A DNA stretch of 8,497 nucleotides from Clostridia bacterium (GTDB lineage Bacteria; Bacillota; Clostridia; Christensenellales; UBA1242): positions 1-8,497 of the forward strand of contig JAFQUU010000041.1 in the NCBI GenBank assembly GCA_017408305.1. The letters are read 5' to 3'. Below the pieces are notes generated by a model. It saw only the letters and a program-made list of their open reading frames with translations, was not told the origin of the DNA and did not search any database. Shown here piece by piece: positions 6,549-8,497 of this stretch. The number at the start of each line of letters is the position of its first letter. Positions within the stretch are counted from its first letter, which is position 1. Both the position numbers and the translations under genes were made by a program.

Positions 6549-7622
6549 ATGTTTTTTATTTAGGGCATCCAGCCGGTCATGGCGACTGATTGTCCATCTA
6601 CATTTGCCCAAGTTGACATTAGGGTCAACAATTTTTTTATAAATCAAGTTTCCTGATGTAACTTTAATTCTTGCTTGATAACTTAAAGCAGCCGATGCAT
6701 CTTTTGCCGTAAGATAATCTTTAGAGGCAATCTTTTTAAAGCGTCTTCGCATTCTTAAAAAAGTTTTGGAGCGAAGAAGCGTGCAATTCCTGTAAAACTT
6801 GTATCCCAAAAAGTCAAGAGGTCGACCAGATTTGGGGCTTTTGGCTATCTTAAAGATTTGCCAATTAGGTTTTATCTCAAGTTTTTCGTTTTGCAAAAAC
6901 CTTTTTATCTCAAAAAACTGCTTTTTAAGCGTTTTTTTGTTGAAACCAAAAAAAACAAGGTCGTCCATATATCGTACATAATACTTAATACGAAGACGCT
7001 CTTTAACGAAGTGGTCAAAATCTTGGAGATAAAAGTTTGCAAACCATTGGCTTGTGTAATTGCCTATAGGCACACCTTTTTCAACCGACATAACAATCTT
7101 TTCAATAAGGTTTAAGGTTTTCTTGTCCTTAATCTTCTTTTCAATTTTTTTTAGTAAAATATCTTGATTAATACTTGGATAAAATTTCCTAATATCACAA
7201 ACCAAACAGTATTTTGTGTTTACCTTGTCGCACTCAAGCCACCTTTTCACCATTTTTATTCCAAGGCTTGCCCCTCTGCCATCAACCGATGCACAAGAGA
7301 AATCATACATACCTTTCATAAAGATTGGCTTTATTTGCAACATCAACGCCCACTGCACAATTTGGTCAGGATAAAATTTTGGCACAAAAATTTCTCTAAT
7401 TTTATTAGTGCATCTATCCATAATTGTTTTTTTTGAATACGGAAACGGATGATATGTTTCTGTTTCTAAAAACTTTTGCAAATTTTTCAGTTTTTGTTCT
7501 TTGGCATAAAAAAATCTGATTACACTTCTCCTAGACTTTTTCCCCAAGCTTGCAAACCTTGTGGCAAGTTCTAGATTTTTGTAATCAGATATTTTATCAT
7601 AAATATTTTTAACTCTTTTCAT
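6537..7622 (-). CDS. Diversity-generating retroelement reverse transcriptase
   Basis: A 361-residue RT that copies the TR RNA into adenine-mutagenised cDNA for transfer into VR. Motif A is CDIRKFYPSIN with Asp143. The motif B region GVPIGNYTSQWFANFYL (183-199) carries the IGN-TSQ signature typical of DGR and retron-like RTs. The catalytic YMDD is at 218-221, a motif D-like region at ~245-254 and motif E FLGYKF at 271-276. The C-terminal ~70 residues are basic, as in the thumb of DGR enzymes. There is no maturase or endonuclease domain, which argues against a group II intron. Length is normal for the family. ATG start; the nearest Shine-Dalgarno-like AAGGGA is about 16 bases upstream, so initiation may be weak or helped by RNA structure. 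It is read from the TR promoter and ends in its own terminator. TR one gene away confirms the DGR assignment. Confidence 0.95.
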   Translation of the reverse strand: MKRVKNIYDKISDYKNLELATRFASLGKKSRRSVIRFFYAKEQKLKNLQKFLETETYHPFPYSKKTIMDRCTNKIREIFVPKFYPDQIVQWALMLQIKPIFMKGMYDFSCASVDGRGASLGIKMVKRWLECDKVNTKYCLVCDIRKFYPSINQDILLKKIEKKIKDKKTLNLIEKIVMSVEKGVPIGNYTSQWFANFYLQDFDHFVKERLRIKYYVRYMDDLVFFGFNKKTLKKQFFEIKRFLQNEKLEIKPNWQIFKIAKSPKSGRPLDFLGYKFYRNCTLLRSKTFLRMRRRFKKIASKDYLTAKDASAALSYQARIKVTSGNLIYKKIVDPNVNLGKCRWTISRHDRLDALNKKHNTS

Positions 7623-7736
7623 TGAAAAGCAATAATAATCCCTTATATCGTCTATCGGTTTTTCAATTTCTTACTAGACCAATCTTCCAACGACAAATTT
7701 TTAGCTTGAGCTATGGAATGTGCGATGCTGAATATA
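7623..7736 (-). ncRNA. TR-RT spacer of the DGR RNA
   Basis: These 114 bases between TR and the RT start codon have no gene. In studied DGRs the RNA directly downstream of TR takes part in cDNA priming and RT binding. Here its TR-proximal part (7715-7727) pairs with sequence on the far side of TR. The functional role is inferred from position. Confidence 0.45.
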
Positions 7737-7881
7737 TAAGGGAAAGGCGAAACCCGACATTCGTATTGGTATTAGTTACATTGTTATTCACATTGAAATA
7801 GAAAGCGCCGGCATTAGTTGTATTATTAGTATTACCACCAGAAAGCACCCCGAATATCAGACTCTGCACATCGCATATCCC
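7715..7881 (-). ncRNA. TR RNA closed by flanking inverted repeats
   Basis: Sequences on either side of TR, 7715-7727 and 7869-7881, can pair in 11 of 13 positions, with an uninterrupted 7-bp core (7721-7727 with 7869-7875). With the predicted transcription start near 7882, the very 5' end of the RNA would pair with the segment just after TR and bring both TR ends together. The fold is predicted by eye only. Confidence 0.5.
7737..7857 (-). repeat. DGR template repeat (TR)
   Basis: The invariant donor copy of the VR in the target gene, 115 bp before the RT and in the same orientation. Read in the VR frame it is packed with Asn codons (11 in residues 798-822, ten AAT and one AAC). Asn AAY codons are favoured in DGR templates because changing both A positions reaches many amino acids but no stop codon. 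It is bounded by unrelated sequence on both sides, with homology to VR ending sharply at 7736 and 7858. An open frame runs across it, but it has no ribosome binding site and is not a gene. Confidence 0.97.
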
Positions 7882-7888
7882 TATATAT

Positions 7889-7917
7889 AATATAATATAT
7901 AAATTAAGTAATTGCAA
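7889..7917 (-). promoter_or_regulatory. Predicted promoter of the TR-RT transcript
   Basis: On the minus strand TTGCAA (7917-7912) and TATATT (7894-7889) are 17 bp apart, with a start expected near 7882. That leaves a leader of about 25 bases before TR. It lies between the 97-residue gene stop and TR. The region is very AT-rich, so a chance match is possible. Confidence 0.5.
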
Positions 7918-7933
7918 CAAATTTTAATGAATT

Positions 7934-8227
7934 TTATTTTGTTACATACATCTTTTTTGCAACTGTGATTATTTTTTTGTTGTCTTGGTTGGTGATTGTG
8001 GGTTGGCCTTCTTGGCATGCACGAAGCAAGATGTGTTTTTTGTCGTCTGTTGGCGTGTCAATGTTTGAACTTTGGATTTTATCGCTTTCGCAAACTTCAA
8101 AAACTTTCAGGTTTCTTAAAAGCAAGAAAGAGCTGAATTGCCAAAGTTTTTCAAACTTGCCACAAGCGTCCACAATGAACGAAAAGTCGTGTTCAGGGCA
8201 ATATCCCGTTATTCTAAAATATTTCAT
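7934..8227 (-). CDS. 97-residue protein of unknown function upstream of the DGR
   Basis: A small, probably cytoplasmic protein. It starts with ATG at 8227 after a very good AAAGGAG (8240-8234, six bases away); a longer reading to 8320 is unlikely because it would lie in AT-rich leader without a ribosome site. It has an N-terminal strand-like MKYFRITGY, an aromatic stretch around KLWQFSSFLLL at 27-37 and a polar C-terminus, with no signal peptide or membrane helix. It is shorter than the DGR accessory protein Avd (about 125 residues, helical bundle) and does not look all-helical, so I do not call it Avd. Its position before the TR promoter could make it an accessory factor or simply an unrelated neighbour. 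Confidence 0.7.
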   Translation of the reverse strand: MKYFRITGYCPEHDFSFIVDACGKFEKLWQFSSFLLLRNLKVFEVCESDKIQSSNIDTPTDDKKHILLRACQEGQPTITNQDNKKIITVAKKMYVTK

Positions 8228-8309
8228 ATTTAACTCCTTTTTTATTACAAAATAATTAAATTTAATTAAAAATAAATATTTTTTATTTATTTTTATATAT
8301 TTTTTTATT
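8228..8309. other. AT-rich intergenic leader
   Basis: About 80 bases of almost pure A and T between the PcfJ-like gene stop and the start of the 97-residue gene. It holds that gene's Shine-Dalgarno sequence (8240-8234) and presumably its promoter, but I cannot place a -35/-10 pair with confidence. Confidence 0.4.
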
Positions 8310-8497
8310 TTAATTTGCAATGTTTTTAATTTTTCTATTTGCGTATGGTAGCCATTTTTTGTTTACAAACTCTATCACATTTGCCTCTGGCCTTTTATTA
8401 TGCTCGGCGTAACACTGCAAAACTTTATGATTTTTTAGCGAGTATTCTAGTGTAACGAAAGGTGTATGTAAATCTGTTTTATTTCTTACAAAGAATA
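8310..8497 (-). CDS. C-terminal fragment, possibly PcfJ-like
   Basis: An open frame enters from the right edge and runs 61 codons to TAA at 8312-8310; the start lies outside the window. The visible part reads TDLHTPFVTLEYSLKNHKV, then LQCYAEHN and FVNKKWLPYA. A threonine/valine strand, a glutamine-cysteine turn and a closing tryptophan helix resemble the C-terminus of PcfJ-like proteins of conjugative plasmids and phages. That family match is from memory of its pattern and is tentative. If right, it suggests that the retroelement sits beside or inside mobile-element DNA. Confidence 0.5.
   Translation of the reverse strand, partial: FFVRNKTDLHTPFVTLEYSLKNHKVLQCYAEHNKRPEANVIEFVNKKWLPYANRKIKNIAN

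Noticed and set aside
6537..7622. RT as a group II intron or retron enzyme
   Set aside because: No maturase or endonuclease domain, no intron RNA structure and no msr/msd-like repeat; the adenine-biased TR/VR pair decides for a DGR.
7711..7920. Open frame across TR giving an Asn-rich 69-residue peptide
   Set aside because: It has no ribosome binding site and ends in unrelated sequence; its central part is simply TR read in the VR frame, so it is template RNA rather than a gene.
1..8497. CRISPR arrays, tRNA, rRNA, insertion sequences
   Set aside because: Scanned by eye on both strands; no spaced direct repeats, cloverleaf, conserved rRNA stretch or transposase frame was seen.

Overview
AT-rich sequence, with AAGGAG-type ribosome binding sites and frequent TTG/GTG starts, from a low-GC Gram-positive bacterium. 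An uncultured gut Clostridia-type Firmicute is my best guess from style and gene families, not from a database match. Every gene I can support lies on the minus strand, so transcription runs from high to low coordinates.

Layout in transcription order. (1) 8497-8310: C-terminal end of a possible PcfJ-like plasmid/phage protein. (2) 8227-7934: a 97-residue protein of unknown function. (3) 7917-6519: a diversity-generating retroelement (DGR) core, made of a promoter, a 121-bp template repeat (TR), a reverse transcriptase and a Rho-independent terminator that overlaps the RT stop codon. (4) 6458-5583: a tyrosine recombinase broken by one in-frame TAA. (5) 5562-5379: two 27-bp imperfect palindromes in inverted orientation. 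They share a perfect 21-bp inverted repeat and flank 130 bp that carries a well-formed sigma-A-like promoter and a hairpin-T8 terminator, which together look like an invertible promoter. (6) 5362-2867: an 831-residue secreted protein whose last ~40 residues are the DGR variable repeat (VR), followed by a 9-bp hairpin just after the gene. (7) 2549-53: a TasA/camelysin-like fibre subunit, a small membrane-anchored relative, and a SipW-type (ER-type) signal peptidase.

How it fits together. All 16 TR/VR mismatches fall where TR has A on the coding strand, the signature of adenine-specific DGR mutagenesis. They change 10 residues of a C-type-lectin-like C-terminus. The N-terminus of the same protein is homologous to the fibre subunit encoded next in line, and a dedicated SipW-type peptidase ends the operon. 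The simplest reading is a surface fibre system with a hypervariable adhesive subunit. Its expression would be switched by promoter inversion, probably by the adjacent recombinase, while its binding face is rewritten by the DGR. The promoter now faces the target gene (ON). Because the recombinase carries a premature stop, the switch may be locked, read through, or served in trans. The combination of phase switch, DGR and SipW-dependent fibre is the noteworthy part of the window.
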